Shown here in pieces: positions 40,825-52,186 of a stretch of 64,000 bases of DNA; position 1 is the stretch's first letter; every line of letters starts with the position of its first letter. The notes under the pieces were generated by a model. It was not told where the DNA came from, did no database searches, and worked only from the letters and a program-made list of their open reading frames with translations. Made by a program: the position numbers and the translations under genes. This stretch comes from Methylobacterium sp. SyP6R (GTDB taxonomy: Bacteria; Pseudomonadota; Alphaproteobacteria; Rhizobiales; Beijerinckiaceae). Location: contig NZ_JAAQRC020000001.1 in assembly GCF_019216885.1 (NCBI RefSeq), positions 496,001-560,000 on the forward strand. Direction: 5' to 3'.

Positions 40825-42165
40825 ATGGCCGGTGATTCAAATGGAGCGGACCCTATTTCTGCTTTCGTCGTGCGGTATCAGCGAGAGTACGATTACTTCT
40901 ACGAAGTAGCCCGCTTAGTCTCGCAGCGCTGCGACGCGTTAGCTGCCGAGAATGGTATCAGAGCAATCGTCACGTTTCGCGCTAAGTCCCCGGATCGATT
41001 AGAGGCTAAACTTCGTCAAAGAAACTCCGAAAAAAATTATACATCTGAGGATGAGATACGCAATGATATTGTCGATCTTTCGGGCGTAAGAGTTGCTTTG
41101 TATTTTCCTGGCGATCGAAATAAAATCGGAAATTTAATAAATTCGGCGTTCCAGGTTGACAAAGTAAAATCTTTTCCCGACAAGCCTAAAACAGATCAAC
41201 AGAAATTTGATGGATACCATGCCGAGCACTACCGTGTGAGGTTGGTTTCAGAAATTCTACCCGAGTCGCAACGAAGATATGGCGGCAGTATGGTTGAGAT
41301 TCAAGTTGCTTCGGTGCTCATGCATGCGTGGTCAGAAGTGGAGCATGATCTTAATTATAAGCAGTTAAGTGGTAATCTTTCAGATGATGAAATTTCTATT
41401 CTTGATGGTATCAACGGAATCGTTCTGGCCGGCGAGGTTTTTCTAGAACGATTGCAGGTGGCGTTTGAAGCGCGTGTATCTCGCAGCGGCAGTAGTTTTT
41501 CAAGCCAGTATGAATTGGCGGCGTTTCTCTATGATCGCCTTCGTGCTACGACGACTGGCAGTAATACTGATTTGGCGATGGGTAGAATCGATTTGCTTTT
41601 CAGACTTTTGCAAAAAGCAGAATTAAACAATCCAGACGCCCTGATGCCATATATCGAAAATATAAAATTACAAGAAAATCGCGGACCTCTGGCCGATAGA
41701 TTTATTGATCATTTACTGTCGAGGAATCCAGGCTTATCTGATGTGTATCTAAATCTTCGTCGATCCAGCGGTAGCGGTGCCAGATCTTTCTTTAGTGGGC
41801 AAGATCAGCCTTCGCCAGAAATCGTAGGTAGTTATTTACAGAAGTGGATCGTCTTGGAAAGATTTATACGAGCTCTTTCAAAAATTCGTAATATTGGAGG
41901 AAGGCATTATTCTTTTCCGTCCCGGGATGTGGTCAATATGCTCCAGCTTGATGTAGGAGTTCAGGCAGCGCTTGATGTTCTCAGAAGAATCCGCAACGAG
42001 CTTGTTCATGGAGTGAACATACCTGGCGAAGACCTGCTTCAAACGGCGGATCGAGATTTAGGTATTATGTTAGAATCATTTGCAGCAAGTGATGATCCGG
42101 AAATATCTACTGCTATGGAGTGGGCAAGATCAGGAGAGCCGGACAATAATCAGTCAAGCATTTGA
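40825..42165 (+). CDS. RelA/SpoT-fold nucleotidyltransferase with C-terminal HEPN-like motif
   Basis: 446-residue protein. Residues about 45-180 match a RelA/SpoT-type pyrophosphokinase domain: VTFRAKSPDRLEAK (49-62), DLSGVRVALYF (84-94, Asp84), GYHAEHYRV (130-138), VEIQ (157-160, the Mg-binding Glu region) and HAWSEVEHDLNYK (167-179). No HD hydrolase, TGS or ACT domain is present, so it is a small alarmone-synthetase-like protein, perhaps a tRNA- or nucleotide-modifying toxin. The C-terminal part (about 330-420) is helical with RNELVH at 390-395, the R-x4-H pattern of HEPN nucleases. The ATG (40825) has GGGGAGA 5 bases before it; GTG 40822 is possible. Codons are AT-rich, unlike both neighbours. 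Fold assigned by motif; activity and the HEPN call are inference. Confidence 0.85.
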   Translation: MAGDSNGADPISAFVVRYQREYDYFYEVARLVSQRCDALAAENGIRAIVTFRAKSPDRLEAKLRQRNSEKNYTSEDEIRNDIVDLSGVRVALYFPGDRNKIGNLINSAFQVDKVKSFPDKPKTDQQKFDGYHAEHYRVRLVSEILPESQRRYGGSMVEIQVASVLMHAWSEVEHDLNYKQLSGNLSDDEISILDGINGIVLAGEVFLERLQVAFEARVSRSGSSFSSQYELAAFLYDRLRATTTGSNTDLAMGRIDLLFRLLQKAELNNPDALMPYIENIKLQENRGPLADRFIDHLLSRNPGLSDVYLNLRRSSGSGARSFFSGQDQPSPEIVGSYLQKWIVLERFIRALSKIRNIGGRHYSFPSRDVVNMLQLDVGVQAALDVLRRIRNELVHGVNIPGEDLLQTADRDLGIMLESFAASDDPEISTAMEWARSGEPDNNQSSI

Positions 42166-42235
42166 AGTGGAGACTTTGCTCGTGATATCTAGGGTATAAA
42201 ATCCGATAGATGTTTCCTGGCGTTTAGGAGGTATG

Positions 42236-42781
42236 ATGCGGTTTGATACATACGGGCCATTTCAAGTGGCTGCTGTTAATAAGAGGGTTAAGGGAAGTCA
42301 GCCAGATTTCTGGTCTTCTGTCGATGACGAGGCAAAACGCTATGGCTATGTAGCGGGGGAGCTGCCGCGCGCTATCGGATGCTATGCCCTTGTAATATAC
42401 AATCGCGCATATCGCCCATGGTATGTTGGTAAGACCCTCGCTCGAGCTGGATTTCGAGGCGAGATTTTTCAAAAACATAAACTTGAGATTTATAGCGAGT
42501 ATACTCTTGAACGTCGAGGTACGCCGTATATGTTTCTTTTCCCCTTATTGACCGATGGTGGCGCATTCAGCAAAGCGCGGTCTTCCGCAGATAGTGTAAT
42601 CGATTGGCTCGAACAAACACTTATTGGTATGGCATTTGCAAAGAATCCGATGTTACGCAACGTTTCTCGCACGAAGCATCTACGTAGTGTTACGGTATCT
42701 GGTATAATCGGTCCTCGACCACCAGGGAGACCAAATAGCTATGCTGTCGAGGCACGCAAGGCCTTCGTGTTGGGCGATTGA
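42236..42781 (+). CDS. GIY-YIG-like nuclease, second gene of the AT-rich cassette
   Basis: 181-residue protein. Residues 48-67 read GCYALV-x-Y...PWYVGKT, a GIY-YIG pattern; GFRGEIF (72-78) supplies the conserved Arg74 and WLEQTLIGMA (125-134) the catalytic-type Glu126. Order and spacing fit a GIY-YIG endonuclease core, though the leading residues differ from the classical consensus. AGGAGG is 4 bases before the ATG at 42236; an ATG one codon earlier is closer still. It follows the RelA/SpoT-like gene by 70 bases with no terminator, so one operon. Both are AT-rich. No DNA target or partner is known; restriction/toxin function is inference. Confidence 0.75.
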   Translation: MRFDTYGPFQVAAVNKRVKGSQPDFWSSVDDEAKRYGYVAGELPRAIGCYALVIYNRAYRPWYVGKTLARAGFRGEIFQKHKLEIYSEYTLERRGTPYMFLFPLLTDGGAFSKARSSADSVIDWLEQTLIGMAFAKNPMLRNVSRTKHLRSVTVSGIIGPRPPGRPNSYAVEARKAFVLGD

Positions 42782-42894
42782 TTTAGAGAAACAAGTGTCG
42801 TGCATATATGATATTTATTATATATTGAAAATTATAATATTTTTTTAAATGGAGTTATATTTTTTAATTACGAATTGTTTATTGTGAATAATAA
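42782..42894. other. AT-rich right flank of the island
   Basis: A/T-dominated spacer without a gene, ending exactly at the ycaQ stop codon. It contains TTGTGAATAAT (42882-42892), the complement of ATTATTCACAA at 40682-40692 on the other side; in such AT-rich DNA the match may be chance. Confidence 0.5.
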
Positions 42895-44037
42895 TTAACT
42901 CTCCAACCCCAGCCACCCCGCCAAAACCCCTAACTCCACTCCCAACGCCTCCTGCGCGCCCTCCCCCACCCCCGACTCCCAATGCACCGCATGCACCAGG
43001 AGCCGCCCCCCAGCCCGATCAGCCTTCAAATCCACCCGCCCCACCAGCTCCTCCCCGAACAGGAACGGCAGCACGTAATACCCGTACTGCCGCTGCGCCG
43101 CCGGGGTGTAGATCTCGATGCGGTAGCGAAAACCGAACAGGCGCTCGGTGCGGGCGCGCTCCCAGACCAGGGGGTCGAAGGGGGCGAGCAGGGCTCGGGC
43201 CGAGACGCGGCGGGGGATCGTGGCGTCGCGGTGGAGGTAGGCGGGGGGCCAGCCGGGCACCTCGGCCGGGAGCAGGAGGCCCTCCTCCACCAGCCGGGCG
43301 ATGGCCGCGGCGGCATCAGACGCGTCGAGGCGGAAATAGTCGCGGAGTTCTGACGCCGTGGCGAGGCCGAGCGCCCGGGCGGAGAGGGCGACCAGCTGCG
43401 CTTGCGCCTCCGCCTCCGGCACGTCGGGCAGAGACAAAATGTCCGGCGGGATCACCCGCTCGGTGAGGTCGTAGACCCGCTCGAAGCTGCGCCGCCGCGT
43501 CGCCGTGGTGACGTGGCCGGCGTAGAACAGCCATTCGAGCATGCGCTTGGGCTCGCTCCATTCCCACCAGCCGGCCCGGCCGGTCTGGATGTCGGAGGCC
43601 GAGAGCGGGCCCTCGTCGCGAAGCCGCGCGAGCAACGCCATCGCCTCGGGCCGGCGCTCGGTGGCGAAGGTCCGCATCGCCCGGTAGCCGGCCTCGCCCC
43701 GATCGGCCCGGGCCATGCGCCAGCGCAGGAGCGGGTGGAGGGAGAGCGGCAGGAGCGAGCATTCATGCGCCCAGTACTCGAACAGCCGCCGGTCGCGCTT
43801 CGGCCCCCAGGCGCGGCGGTCGAGGATGCTCGTGTCGTAGGCGCCGAGCCGCGAGAAGGCCGGCAGGTAATGCGCCCGCACCAGGACGTTGACGCTGTCG
43901 ATCTGGTGCAGGCCGAGCCGGTCGATCGTGGCGGCGAGGTGCCGGGGACCAGCGGTGGCAGGGCGTGCGGCGTGAAACCCTTGCGCCGCCAGGGCGACCC
44001 GGCGGGCTTCTTGAGGCGTCAGCCGCACGATCCCCAT
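42895..44037 (-). CDS. ycaQ: YcaQ-family winged-helix DNA glycosylase
   Basis: 380-residue HTH_42-type winged-helix protein. YcaQ unhooks interstrand crosslinks; the catalytic QxD motif appears as HQIDSVNV (Gln45, Asp47), where AlkZ has QxQ. Later family motifs include YWAHECSLLPL, a central WWEWSEPKRMLEWLFYAG and ALLAPFDPLVWERAR. The gene begins 4 bases beyond the ilvD stop, so the two form an operon. Its 3' end has a G-run bias in the sense strand, like the end of dnaE, facing the AT-rich island. Confidence 0.9.
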   Translation of the reverse strand: MGIVRLTPQEARRVALAAQGFHAARPATAGPRHLAATIDRLGLHQIDSVNVLVRAHYLPAFSRLGAYDTSILDRRAWGPKRDRRLFEYWAHECSLLPLSLHPLLRWRMARADRGEAGYRAMRTFATERRPEAMALLARLRDEGPLSASDIQTGRAGWWEWSEPKRMLEWLFYAGHVTTATRRRSFERVYDLTERVIPPDILSLPDVPEAEAQAQLVALSARALGLATASELRDYFRLDASDAAAAIARLVEEGLLLPAEVPGWPPAYLHRDATIPRRVSARALLAPFDPLVWERARTERLFGFRYRIEIYTPAAQRQYGYYVLPFLFGEELVGRVDLKADRAGGRLLVHAVHWESGVGEGAQEALGVELGVLAGWLGLES

Positions 44038-44041
44038 CAGG

Positions 44042-45871
44042 TCAGATCTTCCGCACGGCCCCGTGGGCGGCGCTGGTGGTCATGCTGGCGAAGGCCCGCA
44101 GCGCGGCGCTCACCTTGCGCTTCCTCGGCGCGGCGGGCTGCCAGCCCTTCGCCTGTTGCGCCGCGCGGCGGCGTTCGATCTCGTCGGCATCGACCGCAAG
44201 GTGGATGCGCCGGTTCGGGATGTCGATCTCGATCCGGTCGCCCTGCTCGACGAGGCCGATCAACCCGCCTTCCGCCGCTTCCGGCGAGACGTGGCCGATC
44301 GAGAGCCCCGAGGAGCCGCCCGAGAAGCGCCCGTCGGTGACCAGCGCGCAGGCTTTGCCGAGGCCCTTCGACTTCAGGTAGCTCGTCGGATACAGCATCT
44401 CCTGCATGCCGGGGCCGCCGCGGGGGCCCTCGTAGCGGATCAGCACCACCTCGCCGGCCTTGACCTTGCCGCCCAGGATGCCGTCCACCGCCGCGTCCTG
44501 GCTCTCGAAGACGTGGGCCGGGCCGGAGAAGCTGAGGATGCTGGCATCGACGCCTGCGGTCTTCACGATGCAGCCGTCTTCCGCCAGGTTGCCGTACAGC
44601 ACCGCGAGGCCGCCATCCTGCGAATAGGCGTGGGCTGAATCGCGCACCACCCCGCCCTCGCGGTCGAGGTCGAGCTCGTCGAAGCGCGAGGCCTGGCTGA
44701 AGGCGACCTGGGTCGGGATGCCGCCCGGCGCCGCGCGGTAGAACTCGCGCACGCTCTCGCTGGTGGTGCGGGCGACGTCCCAGCGCGCCAGCGCCTCCTT
44801 GAGGGTGCCGGAGCCGACATTGCCGACATTCGTGTCGATCAGGCCGGCCCGGTCGAGCTCGCCGAGGATCGCCATGATGCCGCCGGCGCGATGCACGTCC
44901 TCCATGTGGACGTTGGCGACGGCGGGCGCGACCTTGCACAGGACCGGCACCCGGCGCGACAGCCGGTCGATATCGGCCATGGTGAACGGCACCTCGCCCT
45001 CGTAGGCCGCGGCGAGCAGGTGCAGCACCGTGTTGGTCGAGCCGCCCATGGCGATGTCGAGGGTCATGGCGTTCTCGAACGCCGTCATCGAGGCGATGGC
45101 GCGCGGCAGCACCGACGCATCGTCCTGCTCGTAATGGCGCTTGGCGAGATCGACGATGAGATGGCCGGCCTCGACGAACAGGCGCTTGCGGTCGGCATGC
45201 GTCGCCAGCACCGAGCCGTTGCCGGGCAGCGACAGGCCGAGGGCCTCGGTGAGGCAGTTCATCGAGTTCGCCGTGAACATGCCCGAGCACGAGCCGCAGG
45301 TCGGGCAGGCCGAGCGCTCGATCACCTGCACGTCCTCGTCGGTGACGCGGTCGTCGGCGGCGGCGATCATCGCGTCGACGAGGTCGACCTTCTTGATCCC
45401 GGTCGAGAGGTGGACCTTGCCGGCCTCCATCGGCCCGCCCGAGACGAACACCACCGGGATGTTGAGGCGGAGCGCCGCCATCAGCATGCCGGGGGTGATC
45501 TTGTCGCAGTTCGAGATGCACACCATGGCGTCGGCGCAATGCGCGTTGACCATGTACTCGACCGAATCGGCGATCAGGTCGCGGGACGGCAGCGAGTAGA
45601 GCATGCCGTCATGGCCCATCGCGATGCCGTCATCGACCGCGATGGTGTTGAACTCCTTGGCGACGCCGCCCGCCGCCTCGATCTCCCGCGCCACGAGCTG
45701 GCCGAGGTCCTTGAGGTGGACGTGGCCGGGCACGAACTGCGTGAACGAGTTCACCACCGCGATGATCGGCTTGCCGAAATCGGCGTCGGTCATGCCGGTG
45801 GCGCGCCACAGGCCGCGGGCGCCGGCCATGTTGCGGCCATGGGTGGTGGTGCGGGAGCGATAGGCGGGCAT
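44042..45871 (-). CDS. ilvD: Dihydroxy-acid dehydratase
   Basis: Iron-sulfur dehydratase of valine, isoleucine and leucine synthesis. The 609-residue protein has the cluster ligands in [10 protein letters not shown] (Cys122) and [18 protein letters not shown] (Cys195 region). NNGxxM-type and [20 protein letters not shown]-terminal motifs are also present. Length and order match IlvD of the [2Fe-2S]/[4Fe-4S] types, which the motifs alone do not separate. Followed by ycaQ on the same strand. Confidence 0.97.
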   Translation of the reverse strand: MPAYRSRTTTHGRNMAGARGLWRATGMTDADFGKPIIAVVNSFTQFVPGHVHLKDLGQLVAREIEAAGGVAKEFNTIAVDDGIAMGHDGMLYSLPSRDLIADSVEYMVNAHCADAMVCISNCDKITPGMLMAALRLNIPVVFVSGGPMEAGKVHLSTGIKKVDLVDAMIAAADDRVTDEDVQVIERSACPTCGSCSGMFTANSMNCLTEALGLSLPGNGSVLATHADRKRLFVEAGHLIVDLAKRHYEQDDASVLPRAIASMTAFENAMTLDIAMGGSTNTVLHLLAAAYEGEVPFTMADIDRLSRRVPVLCKVAPAVANVHMEDVHRAGGIMAILGELDRAGLIDTNVGNVGSGTLKEALARWDVARTTSESVREFYRAAPGGIPTQVAFSQASRFDELDLDREGGVVRDSAHAYSQDGGLAVLYGNLAEDGCIVKTAGVDASILSFSGPAHVFESQDAAVDGILGGKVKAGEVVLIRYEGPRGGPGMQEMLYPTSYLKSKGLGKACALVTDGRFSGGSSGLSIGHVSPEAAEGGLIGLVEQGDRIEIDIPNRRIHLAVDADEIERRRAAQQAKGWQPAAPRKRKVSAALRAFASMTTSAAHGAVRKI

Positions 45872-45964
45872 CGGAACTCTTCTAAGGGAGGCTCCCCCGC
45901 GTCATGCCGCCGCGACCCCGTCTCCCGCAAGTCCCTGAATGCAGATCAGGCCCGCGGAGAGCCG

Positions 45965-46231
45965 CTACTTCGAGCAGCCGATGCAGATGCCCTTCATGAT
46001 CTGGTCCTCGCGCTTCGCCTCCCGGCGCATCTGCGGGGAGACGGTGCCGGTCTCGTTCGGACCGAGGGCGCCGGGCTTGGGCACCGTCTGGCCGGTGCCG
46101 GTGGTGTTGGGCGCCTTGATCGTCGAGGCCGGGCCGCCGCCGGTGCCGGTCTCGCTCACCTGCGCGAGGGCGGGGAGGGGGGCGAGGAGACCGAGGGCGA
46201 GCAGCGTGGGGAGGAGGGGGCGGGCCGGCAT
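45965..46231 (-). CDS. Secreted small protein with C-terminal CxxC
   Basis: 88-residue product with a signal peptide (LLPTLLALGLLAPLPALA then QVSETGT). The mature part is Gly/Thr/Pro rich, then charged (QMRREAKREDQIMKG), ending ICIGCSK with a Cys-x-x-Cys that could bind metal or form a disulfide. Start at 46231 is set by the signal peptide. The stop is 93 bases from the ilvD start on the same strand. No family recognised. Confidence 0.7.
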   Translation of the reverse strand: MPARPLLPTLLALGLLAPLPALAQVSETGTGGGPASTIKAPNTTGTGQTVPKPGALGPNETGTVSPQMRREAKREDQIMKGICIGCSK

Positions 46232-46415
46232 GGCGGGATCATTCCTTGTAAGACTCTCTCGCCCGAGTCGACGCGGCGGGCCCGGCGAAGTTCCCGAGAT
46301 GTGGCCGAGCTTGTTCACCCATGATCGGCGCGCGCCGATCCGGCGGTCGCCCGGAAGCGACCGTTCCGGCGGCGTGGTAACGACTTGTTAACCATTTCGG
46401 CGCCACGAATCGGCC

Positions 46416-46574
46416 ATGTACTCACAGCTTCGCCACTACGGCTGGCGCCCGCTTGAAGCGGTTGGCCATATCGCGTTCTGGATCGCCCTGCTGACGGTGG
46501 GCATCGCCTGTACGGGGGCCGATCTCCTCGGCGGCTGGGAGCAGGCCGGGCGGATCCTCACGGGGCGGGGCTGA
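46416..46574 (+). CDS. 52-residue microprotein with one membrane helix
   Basis: ATG-to-TGA frame starting MYSQLRHYGWRPLEAVG, followed by a single hydrophobic helix (HIAFWIALLTVGIACTG) and a short polar end. No strong ribosome site is visible, so the assignment is tentative. It faces away from the secreted protein gene at 45965. No family recognised. Confidence 0.5.
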   Translation: MYSQLRHYGWRPLEAVGHIAFWIALLTVGIACTGADLLGGWEQAGRILTGRG

Positions 46575-46969
46575 TTCTTCGAGGGCGCGGCGGGTTCCCG
46601 CTTGCGAGCGGGTTCGGTCGCTCCACAGATTCAATCCCACCCGCGACCTCAGGATGAGGTCGCGGGTGGGACAGATTCTCGTCTCATGCGATCTCGAACC
46701 CATCCGGGTTGCGTCCAGGGTCTCGGCTGCTAAGCTTGGCCGTGGCCACGGGCCAGGCTTGCCGCCCGATGAAGGGGCGCCACACGTCTCCCGCGCCGCC
46801 GGAGAGCGACGTCGGCCTCCGATGCGCCGCGCGACCCGGTCCCTGAGCGCCGGCGCATCCTCGACCCATCCGGGCGCGGCTTCTCGCGCCCGCCCAGGCC
46901 GCGCCGCCCATCGCCTCCCGCGTCGGGTTCGTCGCGCGTGGCCGCACCCATCGTCAAGGATCCGACGCG
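46575..46969. other. 395-base gap between two small plus-strand ORFs
   Basis: Nothing coding is supported. The 46635-46671 hairpin is the only structure; the rest is GC-rich with no clear promoter. Confidence 0.4.
46635..46671. repeat. Perfect 16-bp hairpin of the CCTCAGGATGAGGT family
   Basis: Arms 46635-46650 and 46656-46671 pair fully around the 5-base loop AGGAT. The central motif ACCTCAGGATGAGGT is shared with 16149-16302 and partly with 27997-28030. It lies in a 395-base gap without a supported gene (46575-46969). Confidence 0.8.
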
Positions 46970-47203
46970 ATGATCGATCACCGCCGCCGCCTCCTGAGCC
47001 GCGCCGCCCTCACGGAGGAGGGGCGCATCACAATCCGGCGCGAGCCGGACCGGGCCTGGCCCGGCGACCACAGCCGGCTCTGCGCCCTGGAGAATGACGG
47101 CCACCTGCTGTTCCTGGGCGAGCGGCCCGGCCCGCTGCCCGGCGGCGCCTCGGCCGAATGGCGCCTCACCGCGCAGGGCCGGCAGGCGCTGGGGGAGGCC
47201 TGA
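46970..47203 (+). CDS. Hypothetical small protein, 77 residues
   Basis: ATG-to-TGA frame giving MIDHRRRLLSRAALTEEGRI and a strand/turn-rich end (HLLFLGERPGPLPGG; EWRLTAQGRQALGEA). The composition looks like real coding sequence, but the ribosome site is weak. It precedes the 135-residue hypothetical gene by 111 bases. No family recognised. Confidence 0.45.
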   Translation: MIDHRRRLLSRAALTEEGRITIRREPDRAWPGDHSRLCALENDGHLLFLGERPGPLPGGASAEWRLTAQGRQALGEA

Positions 47204-47314
47204 AGGCCGGGGCCGGCAAGGGCGTCGCGTCGCACCGGCGCTTCAAAACCGGCCTGTTCGCGCCTACATCCCGGAGGTAGGGCCACCGGCCCGGACAGAC
47301 CGCCGAGGTGAGCG

Positions 47315-47722
47315 ATGGACTATGTCTGCGACGTCACGGGCGGAAACACCTGGTTCCGGATCGAGACCGAGGCGGAAGCGATCCAGGAATCGGCCCTGAT
47401 GGGCCATGCGGTCGAGAAGCACTTCCGCCAAGCGCGGGAGCGCGCCGAGGCCTCCTACGTGCCGCCCCCGGGGCCCTTCATCGAGCAGCAGATCGGCCTC
47501 AAGGCGCATCTGCGCCGGACCATGCCGCGCTTCTTCACCCTGCGCGATCCGGAGGGCAACGGGCTCGCCACCGCCATGGTGCCCTCGGGGGCGGGCTGCC
47601 CGATCATCGTCGGCGTCGGCAATCGCGACCCTTACGTGGAGCACGACGCGGCGATCCGGGCGCTGGCGGCGCATCTCGGCATTCCGCTCGAGCGCAGCCG
47701 CTGCTACCCGTACGGGCGCTGA
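47315..47722 (+). CDS. Hypothetical protein, 135 residues
   Basis: ATG with GAGGTGAGCG upstream. The product begins MDYVCDVTGGNTWFRIETEA, has a helical middle and a conserved-looking hydrophobic segment LIVG-like (CPIIVGVGNRDPYVEHDAA). Codon use fits the genome. No recognised domain; cytoplasmic by composition. It is convergent with the histidine kinase gene, and a hairpin repeat lies between their stops. Confidence 0.7.
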   Translation: MDYVCDVTGGNTWFRIETEAEAIQESALMGHAVEKHFRQARERAEASYVPPPGPFIEQQIGLKAHLRRTMPRFFTLRDPEGNGLATAMVPSGAGCPIIVGVGNRDPYVEHDAAIRALAAHLGIPLERSRCYPYGR

Positions 47723-47735
47723 GGCTTTTGTCTGT

Positions 47736-47781
47736 GCATCATTTTTTTCGCCGAACCGGCAACCACTTCGGCGAATGATGC
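47736..47781. repeat. Hairpin repeat GAACCGG-A-CCACTTCG family, convergent gene ends
   Basis: Outer arms GCATCATT/AATGATGC (47736-47743, 47774-47781) and inner arms TCGCCGAA/TTCGGCGA (47748-47755, 47767-47774) enclose GAACCGGCAACCACTTCG. A T-run on the plus side and its complement suit a bidirectional terminator. A relative lies at 59401-59425. The motif resembles intergenic repeats I recall from Hyphomicrobiales genomes, not checked here. Confidence 0.7.
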
Positions 47782-47785
47782 CGTG

Positions 47786-49522
47786 TCACGCGGCTTGCGT
47801 CCGGGCCGTGAGCGGCACCGCGATCCGGCAGGCGAGGCCCGACGCCGCGTAATCGAGCCGGACCGCGCCGGCGAGTTCCCGCTCCAGGCTGGTGCGGATC
47901 AGCCGCGTGCCGAAGCCGGTCCGGGCCGGCGGCGCCACCGCGGGGCCGCCGCTCTCGCGCCAGCGCAGGGAGAGAAGGCCGGCACCGGCCTGCCACGCCA
48001 CCTCCCAGTCCACCGCCACCTGGCCCGTCTCGACCGAGAGCGCGCCGTACTTCGCCGCGTTGGTGGCGAGTTCGTGGATCGCCATCCCGAGGGGCAGGGC
48101 CACCGCCGGCGTGAGGGAGACCGGCGGCCCGTCGAGGCGGATGCGGTCCGGCCGCCCGCCGGCATAGGGCTCCAGCTCCGCCGACAGGATGCCGCGCAGG
48201 CCCGCCCCCTCCCAGTGGTTGGCGGTCAGCACGTTGTGGGTCTGGGACATCGCCAGCAGCCGGGCCTCGAAGCTGCCGGTGAAGTCGGCGAGGGTGGCGG
48301 CGCTGCGGGCGGTCTGGCGCGCCATCGATTGCACGGTGGCGAGCGTGTTCTTCACCCGGTGGTTCAGCTCGTGGATCAGCAGGTCCTGGCGGGCATCGGC
48401 CGCCCGGCGCTCCTCCTCCTGCCGCCGCAGGGCGTCGGCGGCGGCGGTCAAGGCGTGGCTGATCGCCTGCGCCTCGCGCACGGCGGAGGCCGGGACGACC
48501 GCCGGCTCGCCCCGGCCGAGCGCCGCGGCGGCGACCGCGAGGCGGCGCAGCGGCCGGGCGAGCAGGCCGGCGGCGAACCAGCCGATGCCCGCCGCCACGG
48601 TGGCGACGACGAGGCCCCAGAGCAGGATCTGCCGGCGCAGCTCCGCCACCGTCGCGAAGGCGGTGTCGGCGTCCTGGCGGACCAGCACCGTCCAGCCGAG
48701 GCCCGGGAAGTCGCGGTAGCCCCGGGTCGGTCGGTAGCCGGTGAGGTAGCGCTTTCCGTCGGGCCAGGTCTCCGCCACCGTGCCGGAGCGGCCGGCGCGG
48801 GCGGCGGCCACGCTCGGCAGATCCGCCGGCAGGTCGGTGCGGCGCCAACGGTCGGGGCCGAGCAGCACCGTGCCGTCCCGGGCGAGCACCAGGGGGGTGA
48901 CGTCGCGCTGGCCGGCCGCGGATTCGCGCAAGGCCGCCTCGGCCGCCCGGGCCCAGGTCCAGTCGAGATGGCCCGAGACCACCCCCACGAGGCGACCGGC
49001 ATCGTCCCGTACGGGAGCGGCGATGTCGAGCACTCGCGGCGGGTCGGCGGGATCGCTGTTCGGTTTCAGGCTGGCGAGCAGGGTGGCATCGTGCACGTCG
49101 CTCACGAAGGGGCCGTGGCGGCCCTTGGTGAAATACTCCCGATGGGCGACGTCGATCCCCTCCAGCACGCCGGTGCTCGTCGCCGCGATCCGGCCGTCCG
49201 CGTCGATCAGCCCGATGATGGCGTAGTCCGGATAGGTCTCCTGCGCCCGCCGCAGCACCCGGCGCTTGCGCTCCACCGGCACGGCGGGATCGCGGATGGT
49301 GTCGTTCTCGGCCAGGATCACCATGTCGCGCCAGCGCTCGAACAGGCCGCGATCGAGCCGGCCGGCCATGGTGACGGCGAGGTCGCCGAGTTCGGCCTCG
49401 ATGCGCGCCTCGAGCCGGTCGCTCGCCACACGGGAGGCCACCAGGGCGAGCACCAGGGTCGCCACCAAGCCCGCGGCTCCCAAACCGAGGGCCAGGAAGA
49501 CGCGGAGCGGCGGCTGGAGCAC
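47786..49522 (-). CDS. Membrane sensor histidine kinase, HWE/HisKA_2 type
   Basis: 578-residue sensor. Two membrane segments (about 8-30 and 299-321) bracket a periplasmic double-Cache-like domain with RVLDIAAPVRDDAGRLVGVVSG. A HAMP-like linker (about 321-370) leads to the H-box HELNHRVKNTLATV, with phosphorylated His388 (HELNH), typical of HWE/HisKA_2 kinases. The ATP-binding lobe follows (HELATNAAKYGALS, then GFGTRLIR). Such kinases often act in alphaproteobacterial general stress or light response. No partner regulator is adjacent. GTG start; an upstream start is possible. Confidence 0.9.
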   Translation of the reverse strand: MLQPPLRVFLALGLGAAGLVATLVLALVASRVASDRLEARIEAELGDLAVTMAGRLDRGLFERWRDMVILAENDTIRDPAVPVERKRRVLRRAQETYPDYAIIGLIDADGRIAATSTGVLEGIDVAHREYFTKGRHGPFVSDVHDATLLASLKPNSDPADPPRVLDIAAPVRDDAGRLVGVVSGHLDWTWARAAEAALRESAAGQRDVTPLVLARDGTVLLGPDRWRRTDLPADLPSVAAARAGRSGTVAETWPDGKRYLTGYRPTRGYRDFPGLGWTVLVRQDADTAFATVAELRRQILLWGLVVATVAAGIGWFAAGLLARPLRRLAVAAAALGRGEPAVVPASAVREAQAISHALTAAADALRRQEEERRAADARQDLLIHELNHRVKNTLATVQSMARQTARSAATLADFTGSFEARLLAMSQTHNVLTANHWEGAGLRGILSAELEPYAGGRPDRIRLDGPPVSLTPAVALPLGMAIHELATNAAKYGALSVETGQVAVDWEVAWQAGAGLLSLRWRESGGPAVAPPARTGFGTRLIRTSLERELAGAVRLDYAASGLACRIAVPLTARTQAA

Positions 49523-49639
49523 GGGGCGATCCGGGTCCTGAAGGCGGGGCAGGGGGAGGCTGCCCTACGGGTACGGGCCAACCCTATCTCAAAGCAACCC
49601 GCGCGAGAAAGCCTCGCGGTTCCGGATACGGCGGAAACG

Positions 49640-52186
<2,547 letters not shown>

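Noticed and set aside
40825..42165. Considered a full-length bifunctional Rel/SpoT housekeeping enzyme
   Set aside because: It lacks HD hydrolase, TGS and ACT domains, is about 300 residues shorter than such enzymes, and sits in an AT-rich island.
40269..42894. Considered a prophage or integrative element
   Set aside because: No integrase, transposase, tRNA boundary or phage gene is visible; only the composition break and two genes.
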